Positions 37,471 to 45,520 of a DNA stretch of 64,000 nucleotides are shown piece after piece. Under the pieces are notes generated by a model. It saw only the letters and a program-made list of their open reading frames with translations. It ran no database searches and was not told the origin of the DNA. How positions within the stretch are numbered: position 1 is the first letter of the stretch; every line of letters begins with the position of its first letter. This DNA is from Georgfuchsia toluolica (GTDB lineage Bacteria > Pseudomonadota > Gammaproteobacteria > Burkholderiales > Rhodocyclaceae), in NCBI RefSeq assembly GCF_907163265.1, contig NZ_CAJQUM010000001.1, positions 2,604,001 through 2,668,000 on the forward strand, written 5' to 3'. A program made the translations under genes and the position numbers.

Positions 37471-38886
37471 ATGATGAGGGGGAATTTCGAAAGTGCATGG
37501 CAAATTGCGTGTATCTGCCTGGCATTTTTCTGCTTCTGCGCATCGGCGCATGCGGCACTGCCCGCACCAGTCGTAGCGGAGTTGAAAGCGGCCGGCATCC
37601 CCGCGTCGGCAGTCGGCATCGTGGTGCAACAGGTGGGCAAACGCGCAGCACTGATTGAGCTAAATCCGCGGCAAGCCATGAACCCCGCCTCGGCGATGAA
37701 ACTCATCACCACCTGGGCGGCGCTGGAGATGCTTGGGCCGGCCCTTACCTGGACCACCAGGGCATACATACAGGGGACGCTTGCCGATGGCATTCTGTAC
37801 GGCGACCTCATCATTCAGGGCAGCGGCGATCCCAGGCTGACGCAGGAACAGTTCTGGCTGCTGTTGCGGCAACTGCGCGCGCGCGGTCTGCGCCAGATCA
37901 AGGGCGATCTGGTGCTCGATCGTTCCGCCTTCGCTCCGATCGCGCAGGACACTGCGTTCGACGACAAACCGCTGCGGCCCTACAACGTCGCGCCCGATGC
38001 GCTGCTGCTCAACTTCAAGGCCGTGCGCCTGACATTGATCCCCCGGGGCGAACGCATCGTGCTCAGCGCCGAACCGCCGCTGACCGATCTCAACATCGTC
38101 AACCTGATGCGAACCGTACCCGGCGAATGCGGCGAATGGAAGGACGGCCTGCGCGCCGAGCAGACGGAACACGAAGGCCGCTATCAGCTCGCGTTGAGCG
38201 GCAGCTATCCCGCTGCCTGCAGCGAACAGGACTGGAACCTTGGCGTGCTGTCGCACCGCGACTATGCCGCCGCGGTATTTCGCGATTTGTGGCGCGAACT
38301 GGGCGGGACGCTCGACGGCGCCGTGCGCGATGGCACGACACCGTCCGCTGCGCAGCCCATGGCCGTGATCGAATCGCCGCCGCTGGCCGAGATCGTGCGC
38401 GACATCAACAAGTACAGCAACAACGTGATGGCGCGCGAGTTGTTTCTTTCGCTCGCCCGGGACAAACCCGCCACGCTGCCGGGTGCCGCCGCAGCGGTGA
38501 AGCAATGGCTCGCGGACAGGAATATCGCCGCGCCGGAACTGGTGCTCGACAACGGCGCCGGGCTGTCGCGCCATGAGCGCATTTCTGCCGCCACGCTCGC
38601 GCAGCTGCTACAAGACGCGGCGGCGAGCCCGCTGATGCCGGAGTTCGTCGCCTCGCTGCCGCTCGCCGCCGTCGACGGCACGATGAAAAAGCGCCTCAAG
38701 GATGACGGCATTGCCGGCCACGCCCACATCAAGACCGGCACGCTGGATGGCATCAAGACCATGGCTGGCTATGTGCTGGATGCCCGTGGCCGGACGATGA
38801 TTGTCGTGTTCCTGGTAAATCATCCCAACGCCCAACGCGCGCAGGCCGCGGAGGATGCGCTGCTGCGCTGGGTGTATCGGCGTTGA
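37471..38886 (+). CDS. dacB: D-alanyl-D-alanine carboxypeptidase/endopeptidase, PBP4 type
   Basis: 471 residues. A signal peptide (to about residue 29) is followed by an S13 peptidase domain: SxxK motif in NPASAMKLIT (near residue 73), SxN motif in KYSNNVMAREL and KTG motif in HIKTGTLDG near the end, with the PBP4 insert domain between the first two. It cleaves D-Ala-D-Ala and cross-links in peptidoglycan in the periplasm. The start at 37471 gives a normal signal peptide; the longer upstream frame is not used. Confidence 0.94.
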   Translation: MMRGNFESAWQIACICLAFFCFCASAHAALPAPVVAELKAAGIPASAVGIVVQQVGKRAALIELNPRQAMNPASAMKLITTWAALEMLGPALTWTTRAYIQGTLADGILYGDLIIQGSGDPRLTQEQFWLLLRQLRARGLRQIKGDLVLDRSAFAPIAQDTAFDDKPLRPYNVAPDALLLNFKAVRLTLIPRGERIVLSAEPPLTDLNIVNLMRTVPGECGEWKDGLRAEQTEHEGRYQLALSGSYPAACSEQDWNLGVLSHRDYAAAVFRDLWRELGGTLDGAVRDGTTPSAAQPMAVIESPPLAEIVRDINKYSNNVMARELFLSLARDKPATLPGAAAAVKQWLADRNIAAPELVLDNGAGLSRHERISAATLAQLLQDAAASPLMPEFVASLPLAAVDGTMKKRLKDDGIAGHAHIKTGTLDGIKTMAGYVLDARGRTMIVVFLVNHPNAQRAQAAEDALLRWVYRR

Positions 38887-39221
38887 AAGAGGCAGCAAGG
38901 AGAATTCAGCGACGAAAATCGGACTGCAAATCCCCGATTGCAGCTGGCCCGGCGGGACTCTGACAGAAAATGATTTCCGAGTGCCCGCAACCTGGAGACA
39001 TAATGCAACCGTCACTATCGGCCATGAGCCGCTGCTGCCCAAACACCCCGATAGCTGCCGTTCAGACAGAAGAAACTTCATCGAGTAGTCGAAGGGATGT
39101 GGAGCGGAACAACCCCACAAGTATCACCCTTTTCAAAAAAGCGCTCAGATTACCCAAAGCAGCGTCAATTTCCTGCCCCGGTTCGCAGGTTGTCATAGAG
39201 ACGGCAGGGGGGATAAATTCC

Positions 39222-39251
39222 TTGAAAAACATGCAAATAGGTTATTATAGT
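39222..39251 (+). promoter_or_regulatory. Probable sigma-70 promoter driving the integron cassette gene
   Basis: TTGAAA (39222-39227) and TATAGT (39246-39251) are spaced by 18 bases, about 70 bp upstream of the cassette start codon and outside the cassette. The rest of the 38887-39304 spacer has no supported gene. Confidence 0.45.
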
Positions 39252-39304
39252 AGCGTCATTATTATTAATTGATACGGAGACCCGATGGGTCCGTGTAAAC
39301 ACTG

Positions 39305-40085
39305 TTGGGCATCTCGACAATGAGAGTTGCGCTTGCCTCCATATCAATGGGCCTTGCGCTCACACAGCTGGGATGCGCAACGAGCTCAGGAAACTCGCCG
39401 TATCCCACCGAGTGGGCTTCTATCAAATCGGCACCCACACAGGAGGGCTGTCCTGATCTTCAAGGTACATACACCAACCAAGGAACGGGGACGTTCCCGT
39501 CCGAGGCAGGCGCCGCCCCGTCGTTGGCCGAGATATTCACGGCAATGGCGCGATCCCAAAGCGCGACCGGCCCTACAGCCTGGAAGCGCTCATGGCCGAC
39601 CGTTCCGCTCGATGCGGCTTTGGTATCTATCGAGCAGACACCCGAAACGATGAATATCACGTTCATCGACACCGCCGGTCGCCGCACCCCGCTGATCTTC
39701 AGGCGCTATCGCTTCAGATTATCCGAAGACCGTGTTGACGACCTCTTCAGTTGCAGGACGCTGTACGATGAACCAACCCTGAGGTTCTTCAATGAGCCTT
39801 TGAGCCACGCCAGCACGTCGATTGTTGCGGTCGGAGGCGGTGGAACCACTGTGGCTCTGCTCAAGTCCGTCGATGGCTCGTTGGTCGTTAACTGGCGTAG
39901 CGACGCGTTGGCTCTCACTCTATTTGTCCTGGGCTCGGGTTATCGAGTCGATAATCTTTGGTATCGATATTCTCGCCTCCCTGCCGAGAAACCCGCCGAA
40001 CGATAGCCGTGCCCAACAATCGCTTCGAGAGGGACGCTTCACCAGCAAGCTTCGCTTGCCGGCTCCGCGCCCCTCAAGCTAAACG
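39305..40085 (+). mobile_element. Solitary integron gene cassette, 781 bp
   Basis: The left end is a GTTGGGC (39304-39310), which fits the GTTRRRY crossover site of integron recombination. The right end is a complete attC whose R'' box is GCCCAAC, the exact complement of GTTGGGC. On excision as a circle the two ends would therefore rebuild a perfectly paired attC, the key test for a true cassette. It carries one gene in the standard orientation. No integron integrase and no second attC are seen, so this is a single inserted cassette. Confidence 0.88.
39320..40006 (+). CDS. Integron-cassette-borne lipoprotein of unknown function
   Basis: 228 residues. The ATG at 39320 gives a lipoprotein signal with lipobox TQLGC (Cys near residue 19). 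The mature part begins CATSSGNSPYPTEW and contains CPDLQGTYTNQGTGTFPSE, a Cys-Pro-Asp motif with a following beta-rich region, and later DDLFSCRTLYDE. I do not recognise a named family. The gene fills the cassette: 15 bases after the left crossover point and four bases before attC. Base composition appears less GC-rich than its neighbours. Predicted location is the outer or inner membrane facing the periplasm. Function unknown. Confidence 0.85.
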   Translation: MRVALASISMGLALTQLGCATSSGNSPYPTEWASIKSAPTQEGCPDLQGTYTNQGTGTFPSEAGAAPSLAEIFTAMARSQSATGPTAWKRSWPTVPLDAALVSIEQTPETMNITFIDTAGRRTPLIFRRYRFRLSEDRVDDLFSCRTLYDEPTLRFFNEPLSHASTSIVAVGGGGTTVALLKSVDGSLVVNWRSDALALTLFVLGSGYRVDNLWYRYSRLPAEKPAER

Positions 40086-40091
40086 TTGAAT
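40011..40091 (+). other. attC: attC recombination site
   Basis: R'' GCCCAAC at 40011-40017 and R' GTTGAAT at 40085-40091 match RYYYAAC and GTTRRRY. Between them the arm CTTcGAGaGGGaCGC (40023-40037) pairs with GCGCCCCTCAAG (40067-40078), leaving exactly three unpaired bases on one side. Extrahelical bases of this kind set strand choice and polarity in attC sites. The apex is a hairpin GCAAGC-TTC-GCTTGC (40045-40059). R' differs from R'' as expected for a site hybridised with flanking DNA after insertion. Confidence 0.88.
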
Positions 40092-40235
40092 GTCCGTTTC
40101 AATTGAAGCGACAGGCGGCTTCGGGGCGTAAGTGACGGTTCTGGATTTTTGAAAACGGACGTTGGGTTGGCATTCCCCGCCAAAATTCTGAATGCCGATA
40201 AGATATTGGCGATGCCGCTCGCCCGCGCCGGAAAT

Positions 40236-40703
40236 TCAACCGCGCTGGCCGGGCCAGCGCAACAGCGGGCCGATGGCGTCGAGCGTGTTTTTCAGCACCA
40301 CGCCCATTTCGGTGTCGCCTTCCATGATCAGGGCGCGCTCGAAAAACAGGCGGTCGGCATCGTCCTCGCCGCGCACCAGCCTCAGGTAGCTGGCGACTGG
40401 GGCGAGAATGCGCAAATCTGCGGCGCTGCCCGCCGGCGCCACGCGAAAACCATTGGCGCCCAGTTGCAGGCGCATGCACAGCCCGATATCTGTGACCTGT
40501 ATCTCGACGGTGCGGTTCGACAGAATCTGGTGCGCATCGGCCGGCAGGCGTGGCAGCAGGATGCGGTCCAGTACGCGCGCCATCACGAACGAGGGCGGCT
40601 CGGTCGGCAGCACCCGCACCACGCGCCGCAGGCGCTCCTTCATCGCGGCATGCAGGCTGGATAGTCCGGCCAGGGCGCCGGGGGCTTGTTCCGCCGGCTT
40701 CAT
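40236..40703 (-). CDS. ubiT: Anaerobic ubiquinone biosynthesis accessory factor UbiT (SCP2 domain)
   Basis: 155 residues with a sterol-carrier-protein-2-like lipid-binding fold: VMARVLDRILLPRLPADAHQ, then TDIGLCMRLQLGANGFRV, LRILAPVASYLRLVRGEDD and the terminal LKNTLDAIGPLL. UbiT is needed for ubiquinone production without oxygen and is thought to hold hydrophobic intermediates. Its ATG overlaps the ubiV stop by four bases. The start at 40703 is used in place of a slightly longer frame. Confidence 0.92.
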   Translation of the reverse strand: MKPAEQAPGALAGLSSLHAAMKERLRRVVRVLPTEPPSFVMARVLDRILLPRLPADAHQILSNRTVEIQVTDIGLCMRLQLGANGFRVAPAGSAADLRILAPVASYLRLVRGEDDADRLFFERALIMEGDTEMGVVLKNTLDAIGPLLRWPGQRG

Positions 40704-41650
40704 GCCGCCACCCATTCCAGACCGGCGCGGCGGTGGGCGTAGCCGTTGGAGAAGCCGCCGGCCAGGCTCAATTCGCGCAGGGCCGGCAGCGCCTCGGCGG
40801 CCGGCATGCCGCGGTTCATGACGCGGTCGAAATAGTCCAGCACTTCACCGAACCCTTGCGCGCAGGGCGACAGGCGCAGGCGCGACACGCCGGCTGCGGC
40901 AAGCGCCGGCCCCTCGCCGATCAGGCACTGCTGCGTGGCGGACTGCGTCTGGATGCCGTTGAGGACGAGGAAAGGCTGTCCTTCGTCGCTGGAGAGGAGC
41001 AGTCCGTCGGGATAGTCCTTGCAGCGGAATTCGCATTCGTCCTTGTTCAGACGATGGTGGCGTGCGGTGAAGCAGCGCGCCGAGAATGCGAGCGGCATGC
41101 GGCCGTAGACGAAGGCCTCGGTGGCCAGCGGCACGCCGGCCGCGTTGCATACCGGATCTGCGGGCGGATTGATGAGGCCGATCTTGTCGAGCGCCAGCTC
41201 GGGCGAGGCCGCCCAGCGCACCGCGCCCAGTTTGGCATGCTCCATCAGGGCGGGCCGGTTGTAGATGTTGATATGCACGCCGAGTACAAAGGAAACGGCG
41301 GGCACCGTGCCGGCCAGCACTTGCAGGGCCGAGGCGTCGCCCGCCTCGACCATGAATTCCTGCTGTTCGGCGAGCCGGCGCACCAGCCGCAAATCGGCTT
41401 CGGATTCGATCAGGGTCTGCGTGGCGAGCACCACTTCCTTGCCGGCGGCGCTGAGCTCGCGCGCCAGGCCGAGCCAGTCGTCGAGCTTGAGTTCGCGCCG
41501 TCGTGAACACACCGTCTCACCCAGCACGATGGTATCGGCCACCGAATCGGCCATCGCTTCATAGAATTTCAGCAGCGTCTCGCGCGGCCACAGGTAAAGC
41601 ACCGGCCCCACCGTGAGAGCAAAACGCTGCGGATCGGAAATCGGGTTCAT
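40700..41650 (-). CDS. ubiV: Oxygen-independent ubiquinone hydroxylase subunit UbiV (U32 family)
   Basis: 316 residues of the U32 'peptidase' family, UbiV branch: FALTVGPVLYLWPRETLLKF at the start, DTIVLGETVCSRR, INIYNRPALMEHAKLGAVRW, and a Cys-rich stretch (ARCFTARHH, DECEFRCKDYPDG) that supplies 4Fe-4S ligands. With UbiU it hydroxylates the ubiquinone ring using prenyl-derived electrons under anaerobic conditions. It forms a tight unit with ubiT. Confidence 0.94.
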   Translation of the reverse strand: MNPISDPQRFALTVGPVLYLWPRETLLKFYEAMADSVADTIVLGETVCSRRRELKLDDWLGLARELSAAGKEVVLATQTLIESEADLRLVRRLAEQQEFMVEAGDASALQVLAGTVPAVSFVLGVHINIYNRPALMEHAKLGAVRWAASPELALDKIGLINPPADPVCNAAGVPLATEAFVYGRMPLAFSARCFTARHHRLNKDECEFRCKDYPDGLLLSSDEGQPFLVLNGIQTQSATQQCLIGEGPALAAAGVSRLRLSPCAQGFGEVLDYFDRVMNRGMPAAEALPALRELSLAGGFSNGYAHRRAGLEWVAA

Positions 41651-41691
41651 TGCGAAACTCTTTTAGCGTGAAAAAGCGGCGCCAGAGCGCC

Positions 41692-41819
41692 TTGTGATAT
41701 CGAGCGTAGCGAGCAAATCAGTAGCCCCGCCCCGGGGCGGGGATGGGGGTGGGGGGAGTTCAATTTGTCTTTGCGCATTTATATCCTCGGGGATGGCGCT
41801 GTGGCAGCCATGCGCGTCA
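41692..41819 (+). repeat. Compound repeat R2+R1 (copy 4 of R1) inside the ubiU-ubiV spacer
   Basis: R2 (41692-41757; TTGTGATATCGAGCGTAGCG then CCCCGCCCCGGGGCGGGG) is joined to R1 (41758-41819; GTTCAATTTGTCTTTGCGCA ... CCATGCGCGTCA). The last three bases, TCA, are the complement of the ubiU stop codon. The element therefore occupies most of the 166-bp gap of an operon that is normally compact. Confidence 0.75.
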
Positions 41820-42857
41820 ACTCCAGGGCCGGTCGTAGGCGCCCAGCGTATGCTGTTGGCCTTCGGCGAAGCGCGCCAGCGTGGCGGTCCACGCCGGTTG
41901 CACACTGTAGCGCGCGGCGGTACTGGCATGGTCGATGGCGGCGCGCCAGACGCGCGTTACCTGTTCAACATAGGACGGGCTGCGCTGGCGCCCTTCGATC
42001 TTGATGGCCTTGACGCCAATCCTGATCAGATCCGGCAGGATCGCCATCACATTCAGGCTGGTGGGTTCTTCCAGCGCGTAGTCGCGCGTTTCGCGCACGT
42101 CGAAGCGGCCCTTGCACAGCGCCGGGTAACCGCGCGGTTCGTCCGGCGCATAGCGGTCGATCAGCACGCCATTGAGCCGTGCCTCGACGCCGGCCGGCGT
42201 GTCCTGCCAGCGCACCGCCGACGGCGGCGAGCAGACGCCGACATTGTTGGGCGACTGGCCGGTGGTATAGGACGACAGCGCGCAGCGCCCCTCGGCCATC
42301 ACGCACAGGCTGCCGAAACCGAACACTTCGATATCGACCGGAGTGTGTTCGATCACCTGCCCGACCTGCGCCATGGTCAGCACGCGCGGCAGCACGGCGC
42401 GCTGGATGCCGTAGCGCTGGCGATAGAACTCGATCGCCTCGTGGCTGGTGGCCGAGGCCTGCACCGACAGGTGCAGGCGCAACTGCGGATGATGGTCGCG
42501 GCAATACGCCATCACCGCAGTATCGGCGACGATCAGGGCATCGGCGCCCATGGCCACGGCGGTATCCACGGCGCGGTACCAGGGGCCGAGGTCGTGCGCG
42601 TCGGCATAGGTGTTGAGTGCCATCAGCACGCGGACGCCGCGTTTGTGCGCATAGGCGATGCCTTCGCGCACCTGGGCGTCGTCAAAGTTCAGGCCGGCGA
42701 AATTGCGTGCGTTGGTGGCATTTTTCAGGCCCAGATAAACAGCATCGGCGCCGGCGTCGACGGCGAGCTGCAGCGCACGCAGCGAACCGGCGGGACAGAC
42801 GAGCTCGGGTTTGCCGGGCGGCTTTGGTGTTTGCTGGACGTTGCTGGGAACGGACAT
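41817..42857 (-). CDS. ubiU: Oxygen-independent ubiquinone hydroxylase subunit UbiU (U32 family)
   Basis: 346 residues of the U32 family, UbiU branch: ELVCPAGSLRALQLAVDAGA near the start, YLGLKNATNARNFAGLNF, then the Cys-containing block GSLCVMAEGRCALSSYTTGQ followed by GVCSP and ALCKGRFDVRETRDY. These cysteines bind a 4Fe-4S cluster. It pairs with UbiV. The ATG at 42857 is the first that gives the family start. Its stop codon coincides with the end of repeat R1. No clear FNR-type box was found in the 265-bp upstream spacer. Confidence 0.94.
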   Translation of the reverse strand: MSVPSNVQQTPKPPGKPELVCPAGSLRALQLAVDAGADAVYLGLKNATNARNFAGLNFDDAQVREGIAYAHKRGVRVLMALNTYADAHDLGPWYRAVDTAVAMGADALIVADTAVMAYCRDHHPQLRLHLSVQASATSHEAIEFYRQRYGIQRAVLPRVLTMAQVGQVIEHTPVDIEVFGFGSLCVMAEGRCALSSYTTGQSPNNVGVCSPPSAVRWQDTPAGVEARLNGVLIDRYAPDEPRGYPALCKGRFDVRETRDYALEEPTSLNVMAILPDLIRIGVKAIKIEGRQRSPSYVEQVTRVWRAAIDHASTAARYSVQPAWTATLARFAEGQQHTLGAYDRPWS

Positions 42858-43122
42858 TTTTGGAATCGGAACAGGGTAAGCAGATAAGCGGCAAGGGCAG
42901 CATTTTACTGCACAAGTGGACACTGCTCTGGCTTGGGATTGGATGGTACAGCTATCGGCGCCTAAGCGCTCACTCCGGCCAATCGGGCCGCGATCACGAT
43001 CATTGCATCGGAGGCCCCCATGGGCGGAAGCGCGTTCCGGTAAGCCAGTTGCCGTTCGCGGTGAGCCTGTCTGTGGCGCGCTTGTTACAGCAGCCCTGCG
43101 ATTTTCCCGATCGCAGCATCCA

Positions 43123-43458
43123 TCAGTGCAATACCGTGTCCGAGGACACGAGTCTCAATCCGATATTGACGACGACAACCCGACAGCCCAGCAGGACGAC
43201 GCTGCCATTGCGGCGATTGTTTCCCGTGTCGCTGAACTCAAACTTGTAAACCCTCCGCAGCGCAATCTGGCCGTCATCGTTGCGAACCGGCCTCAGGCTG
43301 GCGATCGCCACCGTGTCGTCGAGCAGCTGAAGATTTTCGGATTCACAGGCAAAGCGGGCTGCCTTGATGCCGGCTTCGCGCGCCTTGAAACTGTCGAACC
43401 AGAGCCAGGCCAGCCCGCCCAGAACGATCAGACTGATGATATCGAACGCAGATAGCAT
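43123..43458 (-). CDS. DUF3301 small membrane-anchored protein
   Basis: 111 residues. One N-terminal membrane helix (AFDIISLIVLGGLAWLWFDS) is followed by ARFACESENLQLLDDTVAIA and RVYKFEFSDTGNNR, the DUF3301 signature. Function is unknown. The ATG at 43458 follows TTAGGGCAGCAA, eight bases after the stop of the beta-barrel gene, making it the last gene of the five-gene transporter operon, or a hitchhiker on that transcript. DUF3301 genes also occur elsewhere without such transporters. Confidence 0.85.
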   Translation of the reverse strand: MLSAFDIISLIVLGGLAWLWFDSFKAREAGIKAARFACESENLQLLDDTVAIASLRPVRNDDGQIALRRVYKFEFSDTGNNRRNGSVVLLGCRVVVVNIGLRLVSSDTVLH

Positions 43459-43466
43459 TTGCTGCC

Positions 43467-44747
43467 CTAAAAATAGTACCTGAGCAAAGCCTGCCAGCTT
43501 TGGCTTTTCGGCGCGGCGCCGTAATCGCTGAAAAGCCCGCCGCTGTAACGTTGCCATTGCACAGCGAACTCGGCATGCTCCAGATGGTAGCGTGCCTCCA
43601 GCCAGTACAGGCGGCTGGAATCGACGGCGTCGAAATGTTCCATCGCGCTCAAGTCGAGATGATTGATCAGCGCATCCTGCCATCGGCCATAGAAAAAAAC
43701 GGCCTGTTTGGTCGGCGGCTCCTGAACGATTTGTAGCCAATTCCGGTATTGTCCATAGATGAGCGGGGAGCCACGACCCAGGGCCTTCCAGTTGGCCTTG
43801 TCCAATCCGCCGCCGTTGTATTCGAGTTCCGCGGTCAATGAAATCTTGTTCGACATGGTGTAGGTGAGTCCGGCCGATACGCGATTACGGAACTGACTGT
43901 CATGGCTGGTAGCCAATGTCGCCTGGTTCAGCGCCTGCGTCAGCAACGATGGGCTGTGCCCGCCCGACCATTCAAAATAAATAACCGTCGCATCGCTGAC
44001 GAGGACGGTCAGATTGAGGCCGAACTGCAGCGGCAGCTTTTCTTCCTGGTAAATCAGGAATTGCGGATTGATGTCGTCGCTGATTTTCTGGCTGATGGCG
44101 ACGAGCCAGCGATTCTGATTGTTGGTTGCGCCCCAGTCGGGATTGAAGGCATTGCTGCTGGTCCGATCGGAGAGTTCAGGCGAATATAGTGCCGTGACGG
44201 AGCCGCCATCCCACAGGCTTTGACCGTGCAGCATCACGCTGCCCTGCCGGTTTTCCTTGAGGCTGGCAGGGTCGACCGAGACGATCGAGCGCAGCGCGCC
44301 GCCGCGAAAATAATCGGTCGGGTTGTAGCCGGTGGCGACGCCGTAGCGCACGTTGATGCGGCCCAGGTCGAGGATCGCATCCGGCCTTGCCTGCCAGCTG
44401 AGGTAGGCCTCCTTGACGGTGTTGATGCTGTTCTCGTCGTTTACCTGCGCTGGCCAGTTCATGTCCAGCCGGTCGGCGAACACGGCGCGCCAGCCGGGAG
44501 CAAACGAATTGTCATATTGCACGTCGAGCGACAGGCGCTGGTCATGCCGGGTCTGGTTGCCATCGCGCCGGGTGAAGCCGCCGAAGGCGCCTTCGACAAA
44601 AGTTTTCCAGTTGCTGGCGCTCTCCACGGCGGCGGGCGCCGTGTCCGCCAGCAACAGGGCATCGACATCCTGATCGCCGGCCAGTGCGGAATTGAAGGCC
44701 AGCAATCCAAGCGAGACCAGTATCGCAACCTGGATGATCTGGCTCAT
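43467..44747 (-). CDS. Outer-membrane beta-barrel protein of the Lol-like operon
   Basis: 426 residues. A signal peptide (to about residue 23) is followed by alternating hydrophobic strands typical of a transmembrane barrel (FVEGAFGGFTRRDG; RLSLDVQYDNSFAPGWRAVF; KEAYLSWQARPDAILDLGRI), ending in the strand WQALLRYYF with the C-terminal Phe required for BAM insertion. It resembles DUF1302/porin-like or alginate-export-like barrels but I cannot place it in one family. Its start overlaps the LolA-like gene stop by four bases, so it is translated with it. Confidence 0.8.
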   Translation of the reverse strand: MSQIIQVAILVSLGLLAFNSALAGDQDVDALLLADTAPAAVESASNWKTFVEGAFGGFTRRDGNQTRHDQRLSLDVQYDNSFAPGWRAVFADRLDMNWPAQVNDENSINTVKEAYLSWQARPDAILDLGRINVRYGVATGYNPTDYFRGGALRSIVSVDPASLKENRQGSVMLHGQSLWDGGSVTALYSPELSDRTSSNAFNPDWGATNNQNRWLVAISQKISDDINPQFLIYQEEKLPLQFGLNLTVLVSDATVIYFEWSGGHSPSLLTQALNQATLATSHDSQFRNRVSAGLTYTMSNKISLTAELEYNGGGLDKANWKALGRGSPLIYGQYRNWLQIVQEPPTKQAVFFYGRWQDALINHLDLSAMEHFDAVDSSRLYWLEARYHLEHAEFAVQWQRYSGGLFSDYGAAPKSQSWQALLRYYF

Positions 44748-45517
44748 TCCGGCTTGAAGCGGGGCAGGTAGTCGCGCTGCAGCCAGATTTCCGGCACTTC
44801 ACGCTTGACCCAATCGGAATAGCGCATGACGGTGACCCAGTCCGGATCGAGGCCGTCGATGATCACGATCTCGGTTGGACGCTCGATCCCGAACAGCTTC
44901 TGATAGCGGCGGTAATAGGCTGTCTTCAGCAGCTTGCCGCTCTCCGTGTAAAAGCGGGCCTTGACCGGACGGGAATTGGCGGTTTCGACCCACATCTCGA
45001 TATGGCGATAAGTGGCATCCGGCGTGGCGGCCGACAGGGTCAATCTGTAGCAGTGCCGGAGCTGCCGTTCTCCATCCTGGGTATCTTCTTCCGTCGCCTG
45101 CGTCGCCTGGTAATCCTTGGAAAAGTTGACCGTCACGACGTCGCCGTTCGAGGCCTGGCCCAGCAGCCGCTGCTGCGGCGAGAGGCGGATGCTGGCCTTG
45201 CTGGCCGGATCGTAAAACCACATGTCGCGGCCAGCGAACAGGATCAGCTTGCTCGCATCGCGCGGCGGCGCCACGTAACGGATCAGGCTGCGGAACTGGC
45301 CGCTGTTGCTGTCGGCCTTGGAATAGATCGCCAGCGTGCTGGTATCGGCCTGCTTGCCGTTGCGATATTCGATCAGCGTGTTGGTGAGGCCGAACGGATA
45401 ATCCGGATTGCGCACTGCATCGCTCGCAGCCAGGATTTCCTGCGGACTGGAGCTGGCATTCGCAGCGGCAGGCAACAGTAGAACAACCAAGGCAGTTATG
45501 AGTTGTCTCATCGTCAT
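44744..45517 (-). CDS. LolA-like outer-membrane lipoprotein-sorting protein
   Basis: 257 residues. A signal peptide (TALVVLLLPAAANA) precedes a LolA/LolB-type half-barrel seen in MWFYDPASKASIRLSPQQRL, LRHCYRLTLSAATPDATYRH and EIVIIDGLDPDWVTVMRYSDW. This subgroup is annotated as outer membrane lipoprotein-sorting protein. It usually accompanies an FtsX-like permease and a LolD-like ATPase, as here. It would carry a lipidic cargo across the periplasm. It starts three bases after the permease gene stop and overlaps the barrel gene by four. Confidence 0.88.
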   Translation of the reverse strand: MTMRQLITALVVLLLPAAANASSSPQEILAASDAVRNPDYPFGLTNTLIEYRNGKQADTSTLAIYSKADSNSGQFRSLIRYVAPPRDASKLILFAGRDMWFYDPASKASIRLSPQQRLLGQASNGDVVTVNFSKDYQATQATEEDTQDGERQLRHCYRLTLSAATPDATYRHIEMWVETANSRPVKARFYTESGKLLKTAYYRRYQKLFGIERPTEIVIIDGLDPDWVTVMRYSDWVKREVPEIWLQRDYLPRFKPE

Positions 45518-45520
45518 TTT

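Noticed and set aside
40161-40167. A second GTTGGGT that fits the cassette crossover motif
   Set aside because: No matching R'' box or paired arms at a proper distance; taken as chance or part of a common intergenic motif.
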